Shown here piece after piece: positions 57,578-64,000 of a stretch of 64,000 nucleotides of DNA. A program made the position numbers and the translations under genes. The stretch comes from Nonomuraea soli (GTDB lineage: Bacteria > Actinomycetota > Actinomycetes > Streptosporangiales > Streptosporangiaceae). Within the stretch, counting starts at the first letter, position 1. Each line of letters begins with the position of its first letter. The notes beneath the pieces are model-generated. The model was not told the DNA's origin. It saw only the letters and a program-made list of their open reading frames with translations, and did no database searches. The stretch spans positions 723,791-787,790 of the forward strand of contig NZ_JACDUR010000003.1 in the NCBI RefSeq assembly GCF_013761175.1, given 5' to 3'.

Positions 57578-58407
57578 GCACCCAGACGATCGACACCCCC
57601 GTGACCTCCCACCACCTGCCGACCGCGCCGCTCCGCCTCGGTCTCGTCCAGGGAGTACGGCACAGCCTGGCCCTGGCGGGCCGCAACGTCACCAAGTTCG
57701 TCAGGTCGCCCATCTCCGTGGTGGACGTGGTCCTGACGCCCGTCATCTCCCTGCTGATGTTCGTCTACCTCTTCGGAGGCGCGATCGCCGGCGGTGACAC
57801 CGACGGCTACATCCAGATGATCGTCCCCGGCGTCATGGTGATGGCGGTCTTCCAGGCCAGCATCGGCATCGGCGTCTCGCTCACCACCGACGCGAGCACC
57901 GGGGTGTTCGACCGTTTCCGCAGCATGCCGATCGGCCGGTCGGTGCCGCTCGTCGGCGCCGTGCTGGCGGACGTGGTGCGCTACGTGATCTGCCTGGCGA
58001 CGCTGCTGATCCTGGCCTACATCATGGGCTACCGCATCGACACCAACCCGATCGCCGCCCTGGCCGCCGTCGCCTTCCTGGTCGGCTTCGCGCTCAGCTT
58101 CGCCTGGATGTCGGTCTTCCTCGGCATGCTGGTCAAGACCCCCACCACCGTGCAGGGCCTGATGACCATCGTGGTGCTGCCGCTGACCTTCGCCAGCAAC
58201 GTGTTCGTGCCCACCCAGACTATGCCCGGCTGGCTGCAGGCCTGGTCGAGCGTCAACCCGGTCAGCCTGGTGGCCGACGTGTCGCGCGGCCTGCTCAACG
58301 GCGGCGACGTCGCGGGACCGGCGCTCGGTTCGCTGGCCTGGATGGCCGGCATGATCGTGGTCTTCTTCCCCCTGGCCATGCGGGCCTACCGGAGGAACAA
58401 CGGATGA
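57574..58407 (+). CDS. DrrB-type ABC-2 permease
   Basis: A 277-residue ABC-2 permease with six hydrophobic segments (first GLVQGVRHSLALAGRNVTKFVRSP; LPLTFASNVFVPTQTMPGWLQAWSSVNP typical of DrrB). Together with the DrrA-like ATPase it exports a hydrophobic compound. It lies 3 bases from the convergent SARP gene end. Confidence 0.93.
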   Translation: MSTQTIDTPVTSHHLPTAPLRLGLVQGVRHSLALAGRNVTKFVRSPISVVDVVLTPVISLLMFVYLFGGAIAGGDTDGYIQMIVPGVMVMAVFQASIGIGVSLTTDASTGVFDRFRSMPIGRSVPLVGAVLADVVRYVICLATLLILAYIMGYRIDTNPIAALAAVAFLVGFALSFAWMSVFLGMLVKTPTTVQGLMTIVVLPLTFASNVFVPTQTMPGWLQAWSSVNPVSLVADVSRGLLNGGDVAGPALGSLAWMAGMIVVFFPLAMRAYRRNNG

Positions 58408-58410
58408 CCC

Positions 58411-61398
58411 TCAGACGATGGAACCGGCTGACACCGTCAGCCGGTCTATCGCCGTCTGCCGGGGCATCTCGGTGCCGCGCCTGAACGCCTCCTCGAATCC
58501 CGCCAGCCGACCCAGCAGCCCGGTCAGCTCCGGCTCGCCGTAGTCGAAGGCGCCGCGGATGGCCGCGCTCATCCCCAGCGACTCGGCCGCCTCCTCCGGC
58601 CTGCCCTCCAGGGCCAGCACCCCGGCCTGCAGCTCGGCCGCCCAGGCCAGCCCGTTGCTGTAACCGCCCTCGATCTGCGGGGCGACCGCGAGCGGCAGCA
58701 GCCGTCTGGCCTCCTCCGCCTCCCCCTCGGCCAGCCGGTTCTCCAGCCGGGTGCTCACGATCAGGTCGCCGGTCAGCTCCGTGGGCAGCGACTCCAGCCG
58801 GTCCAGGGTCTGGTTGGCCAGGTCCAGCTCGCCCGACAGCCGCTGGACGTTGGCCAGGCCGACCAGGATGTTGACCTCCAGCCGCCGGTGGCCGCGCTCG
58901 GTGGCCTGACGGTAGGCGGACTGGATGTCGCGCAGTGCCCCTTCCAGGTCGCCGCTGCGCCTGCGCTCCCTGGCCAGCCTCGCCCGGCACAGGTACAGAT
59001 AGTCCTCGGTGCCCAGCTCGGTGCTGAGCATCACCGCCCGTTCGAGCAGCGCGAGCGCCGGGCCGTACTCCGCCTTGAGCGAATGGTTGCGCGCCACCGG
59101 CAGCAGGCTCATCACCAGCCCCCATCGGTCGCCGGCCTCCTCGAAGCCGCGCAGCGCCTCCAGCCCGCTGCGGAGCACGCCCTGCTCGGCCAGGACGAAG
59201 TCCTGCTCCCAGTACGCGCTGGCCCGCACCCACGGGTCCTTCGACCGCAGCGCCTGCTCCAGGTCGGCGTGCTCGTCCGACAGAGCGAGCTCGGCCATGC
59301 GCATCAGCGGCCGCGCGGGGTGGAACTCCCGCGCGCCGGCCGAGTCGAGGCCCGCCCTGGCCCCGACCACGCCGAAGGCCTCGCGCACCTGCGACGGCAG
59401 GACGTGCCCGTACTCCAGGAAGCTCTCGAACTGGCTGCTCAGCCCGCGCAGGCCCCAGTACCAGAACATCGCGCCGACGAAGCGCGCGCTCGGCGTCGTT
59501 CGCAGTGCGTGGATCAGGTTGTCGTACTCCGTCTCGAAGAAGGAGATCGCCCGCAGCTGCTCGCCGGTGCGCAGCAGCGGCTCGTACTCCTCCGCGAGGG
59601 CCAGGAAATGATCGTGGAAACGGGCCGTCAGATCCTCGGTGCGCTTGGTGGCGCAGAAGGCCCTGACCGTCTCCAGCATGCGATAACGCTCGCCGTCGTG
59701 CATGACCAGCGACTTCTCCACCAGCGAGCCGGCCACGTAGAGCACGTCGTCGGCGGGGAGCTCCTCGTCGGCGCAGACGGCTTCGAGGCTCTCCAGGGTC
59801 GCGCCGCCGGGGAAGGCCGAGAGCCTGCGCGCGAGCAGCTGCTCGAGGTCGTCGAGCAGGTCCCAGCTCCATTCGACCACCGCGAGCAGGGTGCGCTGCC
59901 GGGGCAGCGCGGTGCGGCTGCCCGAGGTCAGCAGGCGGAAGCGGTCGTCGAGGCGGCGGGCGATCTGTCCCACGTTCATGGCGCGCAGTTTGGCCGCGGC
60001 CAGCTCCAGGGCCAGCGGCAGCCCGTCGAGCCGCCAGCAGATCTCCACCACCGGTTCGACGGTCGCCGCGTCCAGCGTGAAGTCGGGCCGCACCCCGGCG
60101 GCGCGCTCCACGAAGAGGCGGACGGCCGCCGACTGCGCCGCCTCGGCGGGCGTGCTCGGCAGCTCCAGCGGGCCCAGGTGGCAGAGCGCCTCGCCGATGA
60201 TCGCCAGCGGTTCCCGGCTGGTGGCCAGGATGCGCAGGTCCGGACGCCTGGACAGGAGCTGCTCGGCCAGTTCGGCCGCGGCCTCGACCAGGTGCTCGCA
60301 GTTGTCCAGGACCAGGACGGCCTCGCCGACGTCGAGCAGCTGGGCGATGCGGTCGGCATGGGTGCCGCCGGTGGCGCCGCCCTCGTCCAGCGTGCTGAGC
60401 GCGCTCAGCACGGTGTCGCCCAGCTGGCCGGGCGCGCCGACGCCGGCCAGGCCGACGAACCACACGCGGCCGCGCTCGTGGGCGGGGTGACGGCTCGCCG
60501 CCTCCAGCGACAGCCTGGTCTTGCCCGCTCCGCCGGGGCCGACCACGGTCACCAGGCGCGACGAGCTCAGGAGCCCGGCCAGCTGCCCGAGCTCGCGTTC
60601 GCGGCCGACGAAGCTGGTGAGCCTGGCGGGCAGCCTGCTGGGCGCCGCCTGGGCCTGGGCGACGGGCCGTTCCAGCTCGCCGCGCAGCAGGGCCAGGTGG
60701 ACCTCCTGGAGGGCGGGCGAGGGGTCGACGCCCAGCTCATCGCCCAGCCGGTCGCGGATCTCGGCATAGGCGGTGAGGGCGTCGGACTGCCGTCCCGCCG
60801 CCGCCAGGGCGCGCATGCGCAGCTCGGCCAGGCGTTCGCTCAGCGGGTGCTCGATGGCGGCGGCGTTCAGGTCGGGCAGCACCTCCGTGTGCCTGCCCAG
60901 CCTGACCTCGGCGTCGAAGCTGTCCTCCAGGGCGGCCGCGCGCAGGTCGGCGAGCCGGGTGGCGACGGGTCCCGCGAAGGGTGCCTCCTGGATGTCGGCC
61001 AGGGCCGGCCCGCGCCACAACCCGAGCGCCTGGGCCAGCGCGCCGGCCGCTTCCTGCGGCCGGCCGGCGGCCAGGTCGCGCCGCCCGCGCGCGGCCAGTT
61101 CCTCGAACCGCCGCACGTCGCTCTCGCCCAGCACCCGGTAGCCGCCCGCGACCAGTTCGACGGCGCCCGCGCCGCCCAGGGCCCTGCGCAGCCGGGAGAC
61201 CAGGCCCTGCAGCGCGCTGGCGGCTCCGGCCGGGGCCTGCTCGCCCCACAGGTCGTCGATCAGCGATTCCGCGGACACGGGACGGCCGGCCTCCAGGACC
61301 AGCCGGGCCAGCAGCATGCGCAGCCGGGCCCCGCCGATGTCGATCGGGGTGGCGTCGTCCGAGAGAGCCTGAACCGGGCCAAGAAGGGAGAACTGCAC
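58411..61398 (-). CDS. Large SARP/AfsR-type regulator with NB-ARC and TPR
   Basis: A 995-residue regulator: winged OmpR-like DNA-binding domain (residues 1-90, LLGPVQAL...RLRMLLARLVL...LIDDLWGEQAP), BTAD (about 96-245), NB-ARC ATPase with intact P-loop VGPGGAGKTRLS (287-294) and VLVLDNCEHL, then a TPR-like region. Such proteins activate secondary-metabolite genes. Its GTG start is 36 bases from the divergent LuxR start. Candidate targets are the adjacent exporter and ABC-F genes. The reading frame is open further upstream but no domain is found there. Confidence 0.92.
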   Translation of the reverse strand: MQFSLLGPVQALSDDATPIDIGGARLRMLLARLVLEAGRPVSAESLIDDLWGEQAPAGAASALQGLVSRLRRALGGAGAVELVAGGYRVLGESDVRRFEELAARGRRDLAAGRPQEAAGALAQALGLWRGPALADIQEAPFAGPVATRLADLRAAALEDSFDAEVRLGRHTEVLPDLNAAAIEHPLSERLAELRMRALAAAGRQSDALTAYAEIRDRLGDELGVDPSPALQEVHLALLRGELERPVAQAQAAPSRLPARLTSFVGRERELGQLAGLLSSSRLVTVVGPGGAGKTRLSLEAASRHPAHERGRVWFVGLAGVGAPGQLGDTVLSALSTLDEGGATGGTHADRIAQLLDVGEAVLVLDNCEHLVEAAAELAEQLLSRRPDLRILATSREPLAIIGEALCHLGPLELPSTPAEAAQSAAVRLFVERAAGVRPDFTLDAATVEPVVEICWRLDGLPLALELAAAKLRAMNVGQIARRLDDRFRLLTSGSRTALPRQRTLLAVVEWSWDLLDDLEQLLARRLSAFPGGATLESLEAVCADEELPADDVLYVAGSLVEKSLVMHDGERYRMLETVRAFCATKRTEDLTARFHDHFLALAEEYEPLLRTGEQLRAISFFETEYDNLIHALRTTPSARFVGAMFWYWGLRGLSSQFESFLEYGHVLPSQVREAFGVVGARAGLDSAGAREFHPARPLMRMAELALSDEHADLEQALRSKDPWVRASAYWEQDFVLAEQGVLRSGLEALRGFEEAGDRWGLVMSLLPVARNHSLKAEYGPALALLERAVMLSTELGTEDYLYLCRARLARERRRSGDLEGALRDIQSAYRQATERGHRRLEVNILVGLANVQRLSGELDLANQTLDRLESLPTELTGDLIVSTRLENRLAEGEAEEARRLLPLAVAPQIEGGYSNGLAWAAELQAGVLALEGRPEEAAESLGMSAAIRGAFDYGEPELTGLLGRLAGFEEAFRRGTEMPRQTAIDRLTVSAGSIV

Positions 61399-61434
61399 CG
61401 GGAAAGCCTCGCATAATGGGGCATACTTCTTGAG
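61399..61434. promoter_or_regulatory. Compact SARP / LuxR divergent promoter
   Basis: Only 36 bases separate the two GTG starts. CATAAT (61412-61417) and CATACT (61422-61427) are -10-like hexamers on the plus strand; the latter would place the transcript start at the LuxR start codon. GAGG precedes the SARP GTG on the minus strand. Confidence 0.45.
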
Positions 61435-62169
61435 GTGGAGTATGAGGACGACCTGGCCAGACGCCTTGAGGGGATGCTGGAGGAGCTGCGCGGCATCACC
61501 ACGATCCACCGCGAGGTCCAGCTGGTCTCCGACAACCAGGCCGTCGGGAAACTCGCCGTGGACCTGGCGCAGACAGCGCAGGAACTGCGCGCCATGCACG
61601 CGGGTGGTCCCACGCACCAGGGCCGGGTCGAGCGGACCAACCGGGGACAGGTGCTCGACGCGCTGCGCCGCGGCATGAAGATGCGCACGATCGTGCACGG
61701 GAGCCTGCTGCGCGACCCCGTACGGCTGGACCGCGTCCGCACCCTGCACGCCGCGGGCGACGAGCACCGGGTCATCGCCGAGCAGGTCCAGCAGATGCTG
61801 ATCTTCGATCGCACCGTGGCGATCCTGCGCCTGGCCCCCGTGGCCGGGTCGCCGGGAGCCCTGGTCATCCGGCAGCAGGGCATCCTCGCCGCCCTCATCG
61901 ACCTGTTCGAGCAGACCTGGGCCAGGTCGACGGAGATCACCGAGATGCTCAAGCCGGTCCAGCGGCTCAGCGCCCGCGAGCTGGAGGTGCTGGCCCTCAT
62001 CGCGGAAGGCCGGTCGAACGGCGCGATCGGCCGCGCGCTGTCGATCTCCGAGGCGGCCGTCGGCAAGCACGTGGCGAGCATCTTCACCAAGCTGGAGATC
62101 CCCGCCACCCCCGACGACAACCGGCGGGTGCTGGCGGCGGCGGCCTTCCTCAAGGGCGTCGCGGGGTAG
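61435..62169 (+). CDS. LuxR-family regulator with novel N-terminal domain
   Basis: A 244-residue protein. The N-terminal ~175 residues (LEGMLEELRGITTIHREVQLVSDN...ALRRGMKMRTIVHGSLLRDPVRL) resemble the phosphatase-like or TrmB-like sensor part of actinobacterial LuxR proteins; the C-terminus is a LuxR HTH (LSARELEVLALIAEGRSNGAIGRALSISEAAVGKHV). GTG 61435 is used; it may be leaderless; ATG 61474 is an alternative. Divergent from the SARP gene. Confidence 0.87.
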   Translation: MEYEDDLARRLEGMLEELRGITTIHREVQLVSDNQAVGKLAVDLAQTAQELRAMHAGGPTHQGRVERTNRGQVLDALRRGMKMRTIVHGSLLRDPVRLDRVRTLHAAGDEHRVIAEQVQQMLIFDRTVAILRLAPVAGSPGALVIRQQGILAALIDLFEQTWARSTEITEMLKPVQRLSARELEVLALIAEGRSNGAIGRALSISEAAVGKHVASIFTKLEIPATPDDNRRVLAAAAFLKGVAG

Positions 62170-62183
62170 GGCCAGACCTACCC
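62164..62183 (+). terminator. Hairpin at the LuxR stop
   Basis: GGGTAGG (62164-62170, containing the stop codon) pairs perfectly with CCTACCC (62177-62183) with a 6-base loop; no T-tract. Confidence 0.45.
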
Positions 62184-62230
62184 GGATCTCGCCCCAGCCC
62201 CCGCGCGACGGAGGAGCGGGCCGGGCTTCA

Positions 62231-62791
62231 ATGGGCGTCATGCATATGAACGGAATGCTGGTGGGCGCCGTGTTCGGCGCTGTCTTCGTCGTCGTGAACG
62301 CGGGTGAGCCCCTCGACCCCGCGGTGGTGACCATCCTGCGGATCGCCGCGATCGCGGGCGCGGCGAGCGTCCTGGCGATGTGGTTGCTGGCCGTACGGCA
62401 GGCGCGCACGGGAGCGGCGCCCCCGCAACCGCGGCGCACCCTGCTCACCAAGGGCTACTGGTGGGCCGTCATCGCCGAGGTGATCCTGCTGTTCGGCGGC
62501 ATCAGGGTGCTCGGCGCCGTGGGCGTACCCACCGAGGTCAACGTGGCCTGGGTGGCGCTGGTCGTCGGCCTGCACTTCGTGCCCATCGCGATCTCCTGGA
62601 AGGAGCCGCGCCTGTACCTGCCCACGGTGGTGCTGAGCCTCCTGGGCGTGGCGGGGTTCGTCATGGCGGCCCTGGGCGCGCTGGCCTGGGTGCCCGTTGT
62701 CAGCGGCGTGCTGCCGGGGGTGTTCATGCTGGCCGCCACCGTGGGCGTGTCGGTGCGCGGCTTTGGTCCCACGGCTGTCACATCCGGGTAG
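62231..62791 (+). CDS. Hypothetical integral membrane protein
   Basis: A 186-residue protein with about five hydrophobic segments (residues 8-24, 33-55, 73-95, 102-118 and 130-180) and a short basic loop (RQARTGAAPPQPRR). I do not recognise the family. Start ATG 62231 is chosen because GGAGGAG lies upstream (16 bases, rather far); ATG 62240 and 62246 are in frame. The neighbours are a LuxR regulator and an epimerase-like gene. Confidence 0.8.
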   Translation: MGVMHMNGMLVGAVFGAVFVVVNAGEPLDPAVVTILRIAAIAGAASVLAMWLLAVRQARTGAAPPQPRRTLLTKGYWWAVIAEVILLFGGIRVLGAVGVPTEVNVAWVALVVGLHFVPIAISWKEPRLYLPTVVLSLLGVAGFVMAALGALAWVPVVSGVLPGVFMLAATVGVSVRGFGPTAVTSG

Positions 62792-62811
62792 GCCCGCTCG
62801 TCAGGTCCACT

Positions 62812-63657
62812 ATGAGAATTCTGCTCGCGGGCGCCACCGGCGCCATCGGCCGTCCGCTCACCAGGCTGCTGTCCTCCGCCGGGCACGAGGTGCTCGCCCT
62901 GTCCCGCAACGACCGGTCGGCCTCGATTGCCCGTGACCTGGGCGCCCGGCCGGTCATGGCCGACGCCATGGACCGTGACGGGCTCCTGCGAGCCGTCGAC
63001 GGCATGAGCGCCGACGCGGTCATCCACGAGCTGACCGCGCTGAAGGCGCCCAAGCGCAGGCTGACGCCCGACGACCCCAGCACCCGGCTGCGTGTGGAGG
63101 GCACTGCCCACCTGCTGGAGGCCGCCAAGGCGCTCGGCGCGGACCGGTTCGTCACCCAGTCGCTGATCCTGGGGTACGGCTACGCCGACCACGGCTCCCG
63201 CGTCTTCACCGAGGACGACCCGTTCGGCGTCAAGCACGGCAACCCGGGCGACATCGTCGTCGACGGGCTGGTCTCGACCGAGGAGCAGGTTCTCGCGGCG
63301 GGTGGCGTCGCCCTGCGCTACGGCGTCTTCCACGGGCCGGGCACCTGGTTCGACCCCGCAGCGGGCAGCAGGCCGACGCCGGTACCGCGCGGCGGCGGCG
63401 GGACGGTCCCGTGGGTCCACGTCGACGACGCGGCGGCGGCCACCGTGGCCGCGCTGGAGCGGGGGCGCGGCGGGCAGGCCTACAACATCGTCGAACGCCG
63501 CCACGCGACGTGGGGTGAGCGCGAGCGGGCGCTGCGGGTGCCCGGGTGGATACTCCGCCTCATGGTCCCCTACCTGGGCACCCTTATGCTCGACACCACC
63601 CTGCGGGCCTCGGGAGACAAGGCGGAACGCGAACTGGGCTGGTCGCCACGCGTGTGA
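62812..63657 (+). CDS. NAD(P)-dependent epimerase/reductase (extended SDR)
   Basis: A 281-residue extended SDR: MRILLAGATGAIGRPLTRLL nucleotide loop, ALRYGVFHGPGTWF and WVHVDDAAAATVAALE, end ASGDKAERELGWSPRV. Its role is unclear; nucleoside-sugar epimerase-like or a reductase of a small molecule. It lies 20 bases past the membrane protein gene. A TGTGA-N6-TCACA site overlaps its stop codon. Confidence 0.9.
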   Translation: MRILLAGATGAIGRPLTRLLSSAGHEVLALSRNDRSASIARDLGARPVMADAMDRDGLLRAVDGMSADAVIHELTALKAPKRRLTPDDPSTRLRVEGTAHLLEAAKALGADRFVTQSLILGYGYADHGSRVFTEDDPFGVKHGNPGDIVVDGLVSTEEQVLAAGGVALRYGVFHGPGTWFDPAAGSRPTPVPRGGGGTVPWVHVDDAAAATVAALERGRGGQAYNIVERRHATWGERERALRVPGWILRLMVPYLGTLMLDTTLRASGDKAERELGWSPRV

Positions 63658-63668
63658 CGCAGCTCACA
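63653..63668. promoter_or_regulatory. CRP-like site TGTGA-N6-TCACA
   Basis: TGTGA (63653-63657), six bases, TCACA (63664-63668) exactly matches the CRP consensus used by actinobacterial Crp proteins. It overlaps the stop codon of the epimerase gene and lies about 70 bases before a possible promoter (TTACGT 63699-63704, 17-bp spacer, TAGAAG 63722-63727) for the downstream oxidoreductase. Confidence 0.55.
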
Positions 63669-63737
63669 ACGAGTCCATGTCACTTTCGCCGTCACACGTT
63701 ACGTCCTCTGGGTCAAACACCTAGAAGGGACAGGACG

Positions 63738-64000
63738 ATGGCACAGCGGATTGTGATCCTGGGAGCGGGCTACACCGGCATGACGGCCGCGATGGCCACG
63801 GCCCGGCGGCTGCGCCGGAAGGATGTCCAGATCACCCTGGTCAACCCCGAGACCCGTTTCACCGAGCGCCTGCGGCTGCACCAGACGGCCGCGGGGCAGG
63901 AGCTGAAGAACCTGCAGATCCCCGAGATGGTGGCCGGGACGGGCATCGCGTTCGTCCAGGGCCGGGTGACCGGGATCGACCTGGACGGCCGCGTGGCGCA
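63738..64000 (+). CDS. FAD-dependent pyridine-nucleotide oxidoreductase (3' truncated)
   Basis: The first 87 residues of a flavoprotein with an N-terminal FAD-binding loop IVILGAGYTGMTAAM and NPETRFTERLRLHQTA, as in type II NADH dehydrogenases and related oxidoreductases. Start ATG 63738 follows AAGGGACAGG. The gene continues beyond the window. Start and family are clear; the exact function is not. Confidence 0.88.
   Translation, partial: MAQRIVILGAGYTGMTAAMATARRLRRKDVQITLVNPETRFTERLRLHQTAAGQELKNLQIPEMVAGTGIAFVQGRVTGIDLDGRVA

Noticed and set aside
61399..62451. An N-terminal extension of the SARP gene by about 350 codons
   Set aside because: The extension overlaps the LuxR gene in antisense and has no domain; the conserved SARP N-terminus starts at GTG 61398.

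Overview
The window is GC-rich (roughly 70 %) and gene-dense, with many GTG/TTG starts, short overlaps (ATGA, GTGA, TGATG) and gene families typical of Actinobacteria: a DUF3073 protein, a type II MenB, a SARP/AfsR regulator, DrrAB-type transporters, ABC-F proteins and many one-component regulators. It looks like chromosomal DNA of a filamentous actinomycete, plausibly of the Streptosporangiaceae type; the genus cannot be fixed from the sequence alone. I saw no insertion sequence, prophage, tRNA, rRNA or CRISPR array.

Layout. 1-1.4 kb: 3' part of an antibiotic-resistance-type ABC-F gene with an Ala/Pro/Gly-rich insert. 1.4-1.8 kb: non-coding degenerate repeats. 1.8-10.2 kb (minus): NfeD-like protein, flotillin and a 1829-residue AAA+ DNA-repair-ATPase homologue whose linker is a tandem 11-residue repeat; this is the main candidate for a poorly described membrane-associated system. 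10.3-18.1 kb: a quinone oxidoreductase behind a near-perfect SoxR box, a rhodanese, a CGNR regulator divergent from a hydrolase-HPP pair, MenB plus an APH-like kinase, PadR divergent from a carotenoid oxygenase, ArsR and DUF3073. 18.2-25.6 kb: TPP-dependent oxidase, small membrane proteins, AI-2E transporter, ArsR with an SRPBCC-VOC fusion, and KtrB-KtrA potassium uptake. 25.6-30.9 kb: propionyl-CoA-synthetase-like enzyme overlapping a large LuxR regulator without a P-loop, then an FMN reductase divergent from MarR over two matching operators.

31.4-38.6 kb: lipoprotein subtilase, YfeO-like channel and PL8 lyase in one tight run; a second AI-2E protein, DUF3800, hemerythrin and CBS proteins. 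38.7-46.1 kb: a sugar locus (two GH4 enzymes, DeoR regulator, PfkB kinase, two ABC permeases and a binding lipoprotein, without its own ATPase), centred on an inverted repeat that carries two divergent -35 boxes. 46.2-50 kb: TetR/SDR divergent pair, secreted agmatine-deiminase-like lipoprotein, a stand-alone TOPRIM protein and a low-molecular-weight tyrosine phosphatase. 50-52.2 kb: two glycosyltransferases.

52.3-54.9 kb: VKOR and DsbA-like genes divergent from a BlaI-M56 pair over two BlaI-type operators, suggesting disulfide-bond formation under BlaI control. 54.9-62.2 kb: a resistance/export block with an ABC-F gene whose leader can form a stem-loop, DrrA/DrrB-like exporter genes preceded by heptamer direct repeats, a large SARP/AfsR regulator and a divergent LuxR regulator. 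62.2-64 kb: a membrane protein, an epimerase, a CRP-like site and the start of an FAD-dependent oxidoreductase cut by the window edge.
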